A DNA stretch of 46,991 nt from NCBI GenBank assembly GCA_934481445.1, contig CAKSPC010000017.1, positions 1 through 46,991 of the forward strand, in the 5' to 3' direction. The position numbers and the translations under genes are program-made. Below the pieces are notes generated by a model. That model did not search any database, was not told the origin of the DNA, and was given only the letters and a program-made list of their open reading frames with translations. This DNA comes from an uncultured Oscillospiraceae bacterium. GTDB lineage: Bacteria > Bacillota > Clostridia > Oscillospirales > Ruminococcaceae. This document shows, piece by piece, positions 1-7,864 of this stretch (position 1 is the first letter of the stretch; the number at the start of each line of letters is the position of its first letter).

Positions 1-1
1 C

Positions 2-75
2 TGGAGCGGATAATGGGAGTCGAACCCACCACCTCAGCTTGGGAAGCTAATGTTTTACCGATAAACTATATCCGC
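2..75 (-). tRNA. tRNA-Gly (CCC anticodon)
   Basis: Read on the minus strand, the segment folds as a full cloverleaf. The 7-bp acceptor stem pairs GCGGATA with TATCCGC, the anticodon loop is TTCCCAA on a 5-bp stem (anticodon CCC), and the T-arm has GGTTCGACTCC. The discriminator base is U, as usual for glycine tRNAs, and the 3' CCA is encoded at positions 2-4. No neighbouring tRNA is visible. An IS30 relic starts about 20 bases upstream of its 5' end. Confidence 0.93.
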
Positions 76-95
76 ATTAACATTTATTACTGAAA

Positions 96-429
96 GATTT
101 ACAATATAAGTACAACAGTCCGGAAAAAGACAATGACACATAAAGAACCTCATGATATAGACAAACTGTATCATGCACGAAGAAAAAACTGTGGCAGGAA
201 GCCAAAGCTGAAACAGCAGGCATTACGGAACTATGTGCCGGCAAAACTTATACTCAAGTGGACGCCCGAGCAGATTTCGGGACGCACAACACTGACGAAA
301 AGCGAGGCAGGATTCCTGATACAGTATCTATCAGGGTACTTTCATTTGCCGATATTACCGATGAGATGCTTGCCGAGGTTCCTGATAATTTTTTCGCTGA
401 TTTTGTTGCACTTAGCTTGACAGTTTATC
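96..429 (+). mobile_element. IS30-family relic, internally deleted, with both ends
   Basis: This is a remnant of an IS30-family transposon. From position 133 one frame reads a typical IS30 stretch (ARRKNCGRKPKLK, then LKWTPEQISGR). A second frame gives DEKRGRIPDTVSI and the family's C-terminal end (FFADFVALSLT). The central catalytic part between these blocks is missing. The left edge (GATTTACAATATAAGTACAA) and the right edge (TGTTGCACTTAGCTTGACAG) form an imperfect inverted repeat around the shared core TAAGTRCAACA, so the element appears to have shrunk to about 330 bp while keeping its ends. The left edge recurs near 34661, where a second relic lies in the same orientation. It is not coding. 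Confidence 0.72.
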
Positions 430-570
430 CTTTATTATTATAACACCCCGTGGTAATTTTGTCAAGAGAAAAGTAGCGGCGAAAAGAACGTTTTTCGGTC
501 GGCTGCGGAGAATTATATAAATAACTTGAGAAATTATAGGTTTGTCAATGATATTGTACACGAAAATTAG

Positions 571-1305
571 GGCAACACCGCGCAATTAACAAAGTATTAT
601 CATCAAAAGCGTGAAACGCAGCGAAGTTCATCAGGATTACCCATCAGGCTCGCCGGGGCGCACTGAATCAAGCTGCCGGATGGGGTCTGTCAGCCAGAAT
701 CAGATTCGCCAGGGCGAACATGATATTCAATTTAGCGGTCTGTTTTCGCAGACCTTTGTACCGAGTTTTTCGGTACCTGAGCAGTCCTGCGGAAATGTCC
801 TTGCTCTGCGATGGACAGCGGTTCAATTTACACTTTATCAGTTTTCCGGAACGATTCTTTACAATCGCGTCCTCACGCTTTTCAGCGCCAGAATAACCGC
901 TGTTTCCACAAACGCCTTCTTCCCGTTCCTTGTTTTTGGTGGTGGTCGGCGCTGCTGTTATCGTTGAATCTACTATCTTTCCCCTTTTTCGGGATCAGTC
1001 CTTTTGCCGTAAGCTGCTCGACTACCTCTGCAAAAAGCTTTTCCTGCAGCTAGTTTTTTACCAACAGATTTCTTAACCTTTCCCGCGCTCTCCTTTGCAA
1101 TAGCGCGGATTTATCATTGCTGTCCATTCGTTCCACATAACTATTCGCTCTATCTGCTCCGGAAATTCTTTTTCTTAGTACGTACCTGTGACAATTCGTC
1201 CTCCGGGTTCGATAAACTTATCTGCTTATACTTTTTTTACTATGCGACCGTTTTGTTTACTAATCGTGCATAACTCCTGATTTGTGTACTTTGTGCGGTG
1301 TTGCC
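571..1305 (-). mobile_element. IS5-family relic with terminal inverted repeats
   Basis: The ends match as an inverted repeat: GGCAACACCGCGCAA at the left, and GGCAACACCGCACAA read inward from the right. TTA lies close outside both ends, a possible 3-bp target duplication. On the minus strand an open frame without an ATG (about 1000 down to a stop at 668) reads GKIVDSTITAAPTTTKN, then GNSGYSGAEKRED, then RYRKTRYKGLRKQTAKLN, all typical of IS5-type DDE transposases. The catalytic middle between TKN and GNSGY is missing. The N-terminal part lies in another frame, apparently shifted by one extra G in the GGGG run near 1000. At 735 bp it is too short to be intact. Non-functional. Confidence 0.75.
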
Positions 1306-1366
1306 TTATATGCAATCAGCATAGTTACTTGAACAAAATATTGTATTTCGCAGAGATTGGTATCGG

Positions 1367-2638
1367 TCAGAGCTTCATTATCTCATACATTCCCTGCAGG
1401 ATCAGCCAGTTGGGGACATAGCAGCGGTTGACCGTCCAGTAGCTTACCCCCGCGAGGTTGAACTCGTTTATTAGCCCGAGCTTTGTCTGAATGCTGCGCG
1501 GGTCGTCGAACCAGACAACATGGCGCACGCCGTTTTCGGTGTAGTTGAAGTACGGTGTCTGCGAGGCTTCGTCGAATCGTATCTCCGAACCAAAGCGCAA
1601 TGCAAGGTCCGTCGCTTCGATAAACCCGACGCTTCTTGCGGGCGTGCCGCGCATATACGGAAGCGTCCAGTCGTAACCGTAATTAGGCATTCCCACCAGT
1701 ATCTTCTCCGAGGGCATCTCCGTCACCGCGTACTCCAGCACGCGCCGCACCTCGTTTATCGGCGATACCGCAAGCGGCGGGCCATACAAATAGCCCCACT
1801 CGTATGTCATGATTATTGCATAATCCGCAATCTCGCCCTGCGCACGGTAATCATGTGATTCATACAGCAGACCCTGCTGATCGGCGTAGGTTTTCGGCGC
1901 AAGGGAAACCGCAAGGATGTATCCCCGCTCATGCAGTCTGTCGGCAAGGGTGCGCAGAAAATCATTGTAGCTTTCGCGGTCCCCGGGGGCGATGTATTCC
2001 ATATCCATGTTCAGCCCGTAATAGCCCTTGCTCTCCATTTCAAACAGGATGGAGTCAATAAGCCGCGCCCGTGCGCTTTCGTCCGCAAGTATCTGCGAAA
2101 GCGTTTCGGTGGAGAACGTCCCGTCGAATATATTCGTTACCACCATCAGCGGCATGACCGCCGAGCGCGCCGAGCGGTATATCAGGTCGCTTGCGTCCGG
2201 CGGGAGCAGTTCTCCCTTCGACGTTATGGTATAGCTGAACGGGCTCATGAACGTCAGAAACGGCAGCACGCAGTTCAGCGCATTTGCGTTTATGTTCGGA
2301 TACGCAAAGCCGTTCACAACAATGGGTCGGTGGTTAATTTCCTCAGCTATCGGAATGATTATCGTGTCCCCCGCCCTAAGCGCTATCGGATTAAGATCGG
2401 GATTTGCCCGCACCAGGTCCTCCAGTGGCACGCCGTATTCCTGCGAAAGCGAATAGAGCGTCTGCCCCTCGCGGAGTATGTATCGAACGGCGTTGGTCAT
2501 TATCAGCAGGCTCTGCCCCGGGACAAGATTTCGCATATTGGTAAGGCTGTTGTCGGCGGCGATCCTGTTTGCGGGCACGCCGAACCGCGACGCGATGCCT
2601 GCCAGCGTATCTCCGCTTTTTACGGTATAGATCAGCAT
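1367..2638 (-). CDS. LysM-GH18 protein (SleL/YaaH-like glycosidase)
   Basis: The protein has 423 residues. Two LysM peptidoglycan-binding repeats (about 3-47 and 51-96) precede a glycoside hydrolase 18 domain (about 105-420). The GH18 catalytic strand reads GLNMDMEYI, with D212 and E214 in the place of the general acid in DxxDxDxE; the first Asp of that motif is Asn210-like rather than canonical. This layout is that of YaaH/SleL, enzymes that cleave cortex or cell-wall glycan in spore formers. There is no signal peptide, which is also usual for SleL-type proteins. A strong AAGGAGG site precedes the ATG. The gene follows an amidase-like gene by 11 bases, so the two are probably co-transcribed and act on peptidoglycan. 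A role in spores is family knowledge only; sporulation of this organism is not shown here. Confidence 0.85.
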   Translation of the reverse strand: MLIYTVKSGDTLAGIASRFGVPANRIAADNSLTNMRNLVPGQSLLIMTNAVRYILREGQTLYSLSQEYGVPLEDLVRANPDLNPIALRAGDTIIIPIAEEINHRPIVVNGFAYPNINANALNCVLPFLTFMSPFSYTITSKGELLPPDASDLIYRSARSAVMPLMVVTNIFDGTFSTETLSQILADESARARLIDSILFEMESKGYYGLNMDMEYIAPGDRESYNDFLRTLADRLHERGYILAVSLAPKTYADQQGLLYESHDYRAQGEIADYAIIMTYEWGYLYGPPLAVSPINEVRRVLEYAVTEMPSEKILVGMPNYGYDWTLPYMRGTPARSVGFIEATDLALRFGSEIRFDEASQTPYFNYTENGVRHVVWFDDPRSIQTKLGLINEFNLAGVSYWTVNRCYVPNWLILQGMYEIMKL

Positions 2639-2649
2639 AGCTTCCTCCT

Positions 2650-3159
2650 TCAGAATGATAGTTCTTTACGCGCGCCGAGAATGTGTATCCCCTCGGCTTC
2701 GGCGTAGCCGTAGGACGAAAGGCGGCGGTTCCTTGCGTCGTCGGAATGGGCACAGATAAATATGTCGTCGGGGGTGTACGGCGGGAATATCGCCGAAATG
2801 ATAAGGCTGTGATATAATCTCCCGCCGCTGTCCGCAAGCTGGATAACATCCCCCGCGGACAATTCCGAAAGCTCCGCGGTTTCTCCGTACACCCCTGCAC
2901 CGTCGTTGCTTAGCAGGAATTCCCGCAGGAACACCACCCCCGTCCACGACGGCGAGCGGTCGTCCGTGCTGATATAATACCACCCGTCCGTCTGCGAGTA
3001 GTTCATTACACCGCACCCCGCATAAAGGCACTGCGAAATGAAATTCGTGCAGTCGCCGCCAATGTCGGTAAAATCATAGAACCGCGGATTCCGCGCGAAC
3101 GCCCATTTCAGAGCGTAGCTCACCGCAGCACGCCTGTTGTATCCCACCTCTGCGAGCAT
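2650..3159 (-). CDS. Amidase_6-like cysteine protein
   Basis: The protein has 169 residues from an ATG preceded by GGGAGGGGAG; an earlier ATG 24 bases upstream has no such site. The sequence GGDCTNFISQCLYAG carries a Cys followed by N and Q, and a later YHSLIIS and AHSDDARNRRL supply the His and Asp/Asn. This is the pattern of the putative amidase domain (Amidase_6, NlpC/P60-like circular permutation) common in Clostridia. No signal peptide is seen. The downstream LysM-GH18 gene starts 11 bases after its stop, which points to a shared cell-wall or spore-wall task. The substrate is unknown. Confidence 0.75.
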   Translation of the reverse strand: MLAEVGYNRRAAVSYALKWAFARNPRFYDFTDIGGDCTNFISQCLYAGCGVMNYSQTDGWYYISTDDRSPSWTGVVFLREFLLSNDGAGVYGETAELSELSAGDVIQLADSGGRLYHSLIISAIFPPYTPDDIFICAHSDDARNRRLSSYGYAEAEGIHILGARKELSF

Positions 3160-3226
3160 ACTCTCCCCTCCCTTTATCCGCATTGTATGCCGCGGCGAAG
3201 TTTTTGGTTACATCCGCGGGATTTTG

Positions 3227-3255
3227 TTGACAACGGCACTTTAATGTGGTATAAT
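3227..3255 (+). promoter_or_regulatory. Promoter of thrH
   Basis: TTGACA at 3227 and TATAAT at 3250 are separated by exactly 17 bases, a perfect vegetative sigma-A promoter. A small hairpin (GAACAG, loop, CTGTTC, 3267-3283) lies in the leader, ahead of the GGAGG site. Confidence 0.85.
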
Positions 3256-3306
3256 ATTTTCTGAAAGAACAGCAAAACTGTTCAGTAAAAAACGGAGGAA
3301 ATTATT

Positions 3307-3909
3307 ATGTATATCACCTGCTTAGACCTTGAGGGCGTACTTGTTCCCGAGATTTGGATCGCGTTTGCGGAAGCCAGCGGCATTCCCGAACTGAAAAAGA
3401 CCACCCGCGACGAGCCCGACTACGACAAGCTAATGAAGTACCGTATCGGCATTCTCAAGGAGCACGGCCTTGGCTTAAAGGAAATTCAGGAAGTAATCGA
3501 GAAGATCGACCCCATGCCCGGCGCAAAGGAGTTCCTCGACGAACTGCGCAGCTTCACACAGGTAATCATCATCAGCGATACATTCACCCAGTTCGCGACA
3601 CCCCTGATGAAGAAGCTCGGCTGGCCGACCATCTTCTGCAACACTCTTGAAGTATCCGAAAGCGGCGAGGTTACAGGCTTCAGGATGAGAGTTGAAAAGA
3701 GCAAACTCACCACCGTAAAGGCTCTCCAGTCCATCGGATACGAAACCATCGCCAGCGGCGACAGCTACAACGACCTCGGCATGATCCAGGCAAGCAAGGC
3801 CGGCTTCCTGTTCCGCTCCACCGAGCAGATCAAGAAGGATCACCCCGAACTGCCCGCATACGAAACCTACGACGAACTGATGGCTGCAATCAAGAAGGCT
3901 ATGGATTGA
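3307..3909 (+). CDS. thrH: ThrH: phosphoserine phosphatase / homoserine phosphotransferase
   Basis: The protein has 200 residues and belongs to the HAD superfamily. The first 25 residues (CLDLEGVLVPEIWIAFAE) are diagnostic for ThrH, with nucleophile D7 and E9 in place of the usual second Asp of DxDxT. Further HAD motifs are IISDTF (motif II Ser) and SGDSYNDLGM (motif IV). ThrH dephosphorylates phosphoserine and in Pseudomonas also transfers phosphate to homoserine, so it can serve serine synthesis or bridge to threonine synthesis. It stands alone with its own consensus promoter and a strong terminator. No serA or serC is in the window. Confidence 0.9.
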   Translation: MYITCLDLEGVLVPEIWIAFAEASGIPELKKTTRDEPDYDKLMKYRIGILKEHGLGLKEIQEVIEKIDPMPGAKEFLDELRSFTQVIIISDTFTQFATPLMKKLGWPTIFCNTLEVSESGEVTGFRMRVEKSKLTTVKALQSIGYETIASGDSYNDLGMIQASKAGFLFRSTEQIKKDHPELPAYETYDELMAAIKKAMD

Positions 3910-3927
3910 TTTTCGGCATGAATGCAG

Positions 3928-3959
3928 GACCCGCTTGCTTTGGCAGGCGGGTCTTTTTT
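3928..3959 (+). terminator. Terminator of thrH
   Basis: GACCCGCTTG pairs with CAGGCGGGTC (10 bp with one G-U) around a 6-base loop, followed by six T. Confidence 0.9.
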
Positions 3960-3967
3960 GGTGTTAT

Positions 3968-3999
3968 ATAAAAATGCTCCCCGCAAAATTGCGGGGAGC
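3968..3999 (-). terminator. Terminator of tyrS
   Basis: A perfect 9-bp stem, GCTCCCCGC / GCGGGGAGC, is followed on the minus strand by ATTTTTATA. It lies just after the tyrS stop and faces the thrH terminator. Confidence 0.88.
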
Positions 4000-4020
4000 T
4001 TCTTGATTATTCGCTTATTT

Positions 4021-5223
4021 TCAACCCGTAACCTTGAGGAACACCTTCTTGCCCTTGCGGACGATTACTTCGCCGTTTATCTCTATCTGCGCGTTTGCGT
4101 CCTCGATAACAACATCGTTCACCGCGATGCCCTTGCCTGCAACGAGATTTCTTGCCTCGCGCTTGGAGGGAGCAAGCTTGGTGTTTACAAGCAGATCGAG
4201 GATGCCTATCTTGCCGTCGGTCAGCTCTACCTTTGCGGCGGGCATATTGTCGGTGTTGCCGCTGCCGCCGAAGAGGGACTTTGCACCCTCGAGAGCCTTG
4301 TTAGCCTCTTCCTCGCCGTGAACAAGCTTTGTAAGCTCAAATGCGAGTATCTCCTTTGCCTTGTTGAGCTGGCTGCCCTCCCACTTTGCCATTTCCTCGA
4401 TCTGCTCGATGGGCAGGAATGTCAGCATACGCAGGCACTTGAGCACATCTGCGTCGTCGATGTTTCTCCAGTACTGGAAGAACTCGAACGGGGATGTCTT
4501 GTTCGGGTCGAGCCATACAGCGCCCTTTTCGGTCTTGCCCATCTTCTTGCCCTCGGAGTTGAGCAGCAGCGTGATGGTCATTGCGTGAGCGTCCTTACCG
4601 AGCTTCTTTCTGATAAGCTCCGTACCGCCGAGCATATTCGCCCACTGGTCGTCGCCGCCGAACTGCATATTGCAGCCGTACTTCTGGAACAGCATATAGA
4701 AGTCGTAGCTCTGCATGATCATGTAGTTGAACTCGAGGAATGTCAGGCCGCGCTCCATGCGCTGCTTGTAGCACTCGAAGGTCAGCATCTTGTTTACGCT
4801 GAAGCACGCGCCTACCTCGCGCAGAACGTCGATGTAGTTGAGGTTCATCAGCCAGTCTGCGTTGTTGACCATGATAGCCTTGTCGTCGGAGAAATCAATG
4901 AAGCGGCTCATCTGCTTCTTGAAGCATTCGATGTTATGCTGAATAGTTTCGGAGGTGAGCATCTTTCTCATATCGGATTTGCCGGAGGGGTCGCCGATCA
5001 TACCCGTGCCGCCGCCGAGCAGCGCGATGGGCTTGTTGCCCGCCATCTGGAGGCGCTTCATAAGGCACAGCGCCATGAAGTGTCCTACATGGAGAGAATC
5101 AGCCGTGGGGTCAAAGCCGATGTAGAATGTTGCCTTGCCCGCGTTGATCATCTTCCTGATCTCTTCCTCGTCTGTTACCTGCGCGATAAGTCCGCGCGCA
5201 ATAAGTTCGTCGTAAAGTTCCAT
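4021..5223 (-). CDS. tyrS: Tyrosyl-tRNA synthetase
   Basis: The protein has 400 residues and charges tRNA-Tyr in the cytoplasm. The class I signatures are HVGH (45-48) and KMGKT (227-231, the KMSKS loop). The stretch FYIGFDPTADSLHVGH and the QFGGDDQW motif are typical of bacterial TyrRS. An S4 RNA-binding domain ends the protein (about 335-395). The start follows AGGAG. The gene lies 122 bases downstream of a secreted-protein gene, and a T-box leader lies upstream of that gene; the T-box may control both (see the T-box entry). A clean terminator follows. Confidence 0.95.
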   Translation of the reverse strand: MELYDELIARGLIAQVTDEEEIRKMINAGKATFYIGFDPTADSLHVGHFMALCLMKRLQMAGNKPIALLGGGTGMIGDPSGKSDMRKMLTSETIQHNIECFKKQMSRFIDFSDDKAIMVNNADWLMNLNYIDVLREVGACFSVNKMLTFECYKQRMERGLTFLEFNYMIMQSYDFYMLFQKYGCNMQFGGDDQWANMLGGTELIRKKLGKDAHAMTITLLLNSEGKKMGKTEKGAVWLDPNKTSPFEFFQYWRNIDDADVLKCLRMLTFLPIEQIEEMAKWEGSQLNKAKEILAFELTKLVHGEEEANKALEGAKSLFGGSGNTDNMPAAKVELTDGKIGILDLLVNTKLAPSKREARNLVAGKGIAVNDVVIEDANAQIEINGEVIVRKGKKVFLKVTG

Positions 5224-5345
5224 TTTATTATACTCCTGTTCTGTTTATTTCAATTGATATTATTAACTGAGTTCGTATTTTCCATAAGCAATGAGAGCCG
5301 CGGGGATCCTCATTTTTATCACAACCCTTCACCGCAGTTATGCGG

Positions 5346-6056
5346 TCACTTTTTCTTTCTCGCCACCGCAATCACTGCCGCCGCAAAAGCGGGTACGGCA
5401 AGCGGAAGCATCTCAATGCCCGTTTTTGGGCTGGTTTTATCGTTTGCGGGGATGGTGCTTTCCATATCTCCGCCAGCTTCTCCGCCGTTAATATCATTAT
5501 CGACGCTGCGGCTGAATGTCCCGAACATATTATATACATCGTCACGCATGGATTCCATCTGATCTTCCGGAAAAGACACCGTTATATTCAGCCATGTGCC
5601 GTCCTCGAGTGGATATTCGGCGATATACATCGGTAATATATCCATGTTGACCATGCAAAAAGGCTGACCGTCGGCGTCGGTGCCATCATAAAGCGTGACT
5701 CCCTCCATGTCGCCCCATGCGGCGATCTCTCCGTCATAGCCATTTTCTCCCTCGTGATACGCGCTGAGAACATACCCGTTTTCGCTCTCGCCGTAGAAAA
5801 GCTCGTATTCTGTCGTGCCGTCGTCTATTTCTCTGAAAGTGCCGTCGGAAATGGTCAAATCCGCGCAATGGTCTGCGGGCAGGTCAACACTGAACGACGT
5901 CAGCGCGCCGCGATATGTCAGCCGCAGAGCGTCAAAGGAATAATTCCCGACCGCTGTGCCGAGGTTCAATGCGTCCTCCGCAAAAGCGCAAATTGATACT
6001 GTTGATGTGATAATTGCCGCGGAAATGAATGCCGAAATAATGTTGAGATGTTTCAT
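5346..6056 (-). CDS. Secreted protein with C-terminal sorting-like anchor
   Basis: The protein has 236 residues from an ATG preceded by GAAAGGAAAAG, nine codons inside the longest frame. It has a signal peptide (KHLNIISAFISAAIITSTV, then CAFA before the likely cut), an acidic body without a domain I recognise, and a C-terminal SPKTG, hydrophobic stretch and basic KKK end. That is the layout of a sortase signal with an unusual motif, similar to the NPDTG protein at 31111-31707. The gene sits between a T-box leader and tyrS in the same orientation, so it may share the transcript. Its function is unknown. The hairpin CCGCA/TGCGG overlaps the stop. Confidence 0.75.
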   Translation of the reverse strand: MKHLNIISAFISAAIITSTVSICAFAEDALNLGTAVGNYSFDALRLTYRGALTSFSVDLPADHCADLTISDGTFREIDDGTTEYELFYGESENGYVLSAYHEGENGYDGEIAAWGDMEGVTLYDGTDADGQPFCMVNMDILPMYIAEYPLEDGTWLNITVSFPEDQMESMRDDVYNMFGTFSRSVDNDINGGEAGGDMESTIPANDKTSPKTGIEMLPLAVPAFAAAVIAVARKKK

Positions 6057-6094
6057 GGCTTTTCCTTTCGTGATGTAAAGCATTAAGTTGAATT

Positions 6095-6340
6095 AAAAAA
6101 GCCCTCCGTGAGCAAAACTCACAGAGGGCGTGTTATCGCGGTACCACCTCAGTTGCCCCCGAGGGAGCATCTCTGACAGCTTTAACGGGCTTACCCGTGC
6201 GGGCTATTAGGCCATAACCGTTCGCCGCACCGCTCCGGGAGGTAATTCGCGTTGCGCTTCCCTGCTGCCTCGCACCAAGCGGCAGCTCTCTGAAAAGGAG
6301 CTTCACAGGCTACTTTGTTCCCGTCATAGCTTTGAAATTA
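6095..6340 (-). promoter_or_regulatory. T-box leader (probably tyrosine-responsive)
   Basis: On the minus strand the T-box core GAGGTGGTACCGCG (6137-6150) precedes an intrinsic terminator, GCCCTCTGTGAG / CTCACGGAGGGC followed by six T (6095-6129). Upstream, Stem I carries AAAGTAG on its 5' side, the AGAGAGC and GGTGCGAGG apical elements, and GCGAATTACC on the 3' side, where loop-E GAA is followed by the specifier region. The codon UAC (6242-6244) fits tyrosine and the tyrS gene downstream; UUA read directly after GAA (leucine) is the alternative. The bulge UGGU pairs with a discriminator A, true for both tRNAs. Uncharged tRNA would favour read-through into the secreted-protein gene and perhaps tyrS. 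Confidence 0.9.
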
Positions 6341-6388
6341 TTCGCTTAAAAATCAATTTATCGTGTGCCTTGTATGTGTGTGAACTCA

Positions 6389-6432
6389 CGCCAAAACAAC
6401 GCATACAGCCGGAATTGACAGCGGGGGTACCC
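6389..6432. repeat. 44-bp direct repeat, copy A
   Basis: This copy matches 6484-6527 at 43 of 44 positions (CAACGC here, CAGCGC there). Both contain CATACAGCCGGAATTGACAG and a GGTACC site. GTGTGAA also precedes both, a few bases upstream. It lies between DAHP synthase and the T-box, outside any gene. Confidence 0.92.
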
Positions 6433-6483
6433 AAACATTTTATAGATTGATTGCAGGCACAACATCCCGCGTGTGAAAACTAG

Positions 6484-6527
6484 CGCCAAAACAGCGCATA
6501 CAGCCGGAATTGACAGCGGGGGTACCC
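6484..6527. repeat. 44-bp direct repeat, copy B
   Basis: This is the second copy, 95 bases from copy A and 11 bases past the DAHP synthase stop codon. It has one mismatch to copy A. I found no third copy in the window. Its role is unknown. Confidence 0.92.
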
Positions 6528-6538
6528 CGCCCGCCCGC

Positions 6539-7567
6539 TTAAAGCTGATCTGCTATCTCGTAGATGAGCTTTTCGGACTTTTCCCAGCCAAGGCAGGGGT
6601 CGGTAATGGACTTGCCGTATGTACCCTCTTCGATCTTCTGAGCGCCGTCCTCGATGTAGGACTCGATCATCAGACCCTTTACAAGGCTGCGGATCTCTGC
6701 GGAGTGGCGCATGGAGTGGAGCACTTCGTTGGAAATTCTGATCTGCTCGAGGTACTTCTTGCCGGAGTTGGAGTGGTTTGTATCAACAATTACCGCAGGA
6801 TTCTGAAGGCCCTTTTCCATGTACATATCATAGCAGAGCTTGAGATCCTCGTAGTGGTAGTTCGGGATGGTCTGGTCATGCTTGTTCACCGCGCCGCGGA
6901 GAATTGCATGAGCAAGCGGGTTGCCGTCGGAAGTTACTTCCCAGCCGCGGTAGATGAACATATGCTTCGACTGCGCAGCCATGATAGAGTTGAACATAAC
7001 GGACAGCGTGCCGCTGGTGGGGTTCTTCATGCCTACGGGGCACTCCATACCGCTGGCAACGAGTCTGTGGTGCTGATCCTCAACGGAACGCGCGCCGACA
7101 GCAACATAAGAAAGCAGGTCGGAGAGGTAACGGTAGTTCTCGGGGTAGAGCATCTCATCCGCGCAGGTGAGGTGTGTTTCGGCAATCGCGCGGGCATGGA
7201 GCTTACGAATCTTTATGATACCCTCCAGCATATCCTCGCCCTTGGTGGGGTCCGGCTGGTGGATCATGCCCTTATAGCCTGTGCCGTTTGTGCGGGGCTT
7301 GCCCGTGTATATTCTGGGGATTATCAGTATCTTGTCCTTAACCTTTTCCTGAACCTTTGCAAGGCGGTTGGTATAGTCCATTACGGAATCCTCGTTATCC
7401 GCGGAGCAGGGGCCTATAATAAGCAGGAACTTGTCGGATTTGCCCGTGAATACGTCAGCGATCTGCGCGTCGCGCTCCGCCTTTACCTGTTTTATCTCGT
7501 CAGTAAGCGGATAAAGCTCCTTTATCTCCTTGGGGATAGGAAGCTTTCTGCTGAAATTCATCGACAT
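6539..7567 (-). CDS. aroF: DAHP synthase, class I (AroF/AroG type)
   Basis: The protein has 342 residues. It joins phosphoenolpyruvate and erythrose-4-phosphate to DAHP, the first step of the shikimate pathway to aromatic amino acids. Motifs are GPCSADNED (metal-binding C54), PRIYTGKPRTNGTGYKG (PEP/E4P binding), GARSVEDQHHR and VDTNHSNSGK (metal His). The length is that of the short AroF/G/H isoforms without an added chorismate mutase; which isoform name applies cannot be told from sequence alone. It has AAGGAGA as ribosome site and its own promoter. The T-box that follows it serves downstream genes. Confidence 0.93.
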   Translation of the reverse strand: MSMNFSRKLPIPKEIKELYPLTDEIKQVKAERDAQIADVFTGKSDKFLLIIGPCSADNEDSVMDYTNRLAKVQEKVKDKILIIPRIYTGKPRTNGTGYKGMIHQPDPTKGEDMLEGIIKIRKLHARAIAETHLTCADEMLYPENYRYLSDLLSYVAVGARSVEDQHHRLVASGMECPVGMKNPTSGTLSVMFNSIMAAQSKHMFIYRGWEVTSDGNPLAHAILRGAVNKHDQTIPNYHYEDLKLCYDMYMEKGLQNPAVIVDTNHSNSGKKYLEQIRISNEVLHSMRHSAEIRSLVKGLMIESYIEDGAQKIEEGTYGKSITDPCLGWEKSEKLIYEIADQL

Positions 7568-7633
7568 TGTTAATTATCTCCTTGCTGTTAAAAATCTTGA
7601 TATAAAGTGCATACCAAACAACTGCACTATGCT

Positions 7634-7662
7634 ATTTTAACACACTTTTCGGCGCTTGTCAA
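7634..7662 (-). promoter_or_regulatory. Promoter of DAHP synthase
   Basis: On the minus strand TTGACA and TAAAAT are 17 bases apart. The leader that follows holds a short AGTGCA/TGCACT inverted repeat. Confidence 0.8.
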
Positions 7663-7784
7663 TAGTTTTTTAGCGATTTACAGATTTACAGAACTAAATT
7701 GTTAAATTGCAGATTGATTTTTCGCTGTTATATGCCAATATGAGAATTTAATCATCACAGGGAAATTCGGGCGATAAAACAACA

Positions 7785-7818
7785 AATCCGACCTCGGGAT
7801 AAAGTCACAGGTCGGATT
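7785..7818 (-). terminator. Hairpin after the GNAT gene, probable terminator
   Basis: A perfect 10-bp stem, AATCCGACCT / AGGTCGGATT, has a 14-base loop. On the minus strand it is followed by TGTTGTTTTA, a weak T-tract, about 47 bases past the GNAT stop. Confidence 0.6.
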
Positions 7819-7864
7819 ATACACAAGAAATTTGCTTATATAACTTGCTTGGAAAACGGGATTT

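Noticed and set aside
3922..5562. A 546-codon open frame on the plus strand
   Set aside because: It is antisense to tyrS and the 3' part of the secreted-protein gene and crosses two terminators.
6415..6445. Promoter within the 44-bp repeat (TTGACA on the plus strand)
   Set aside because: No good -10 lies at 16-18 bases in either copy, and no plus-strand gene follows.
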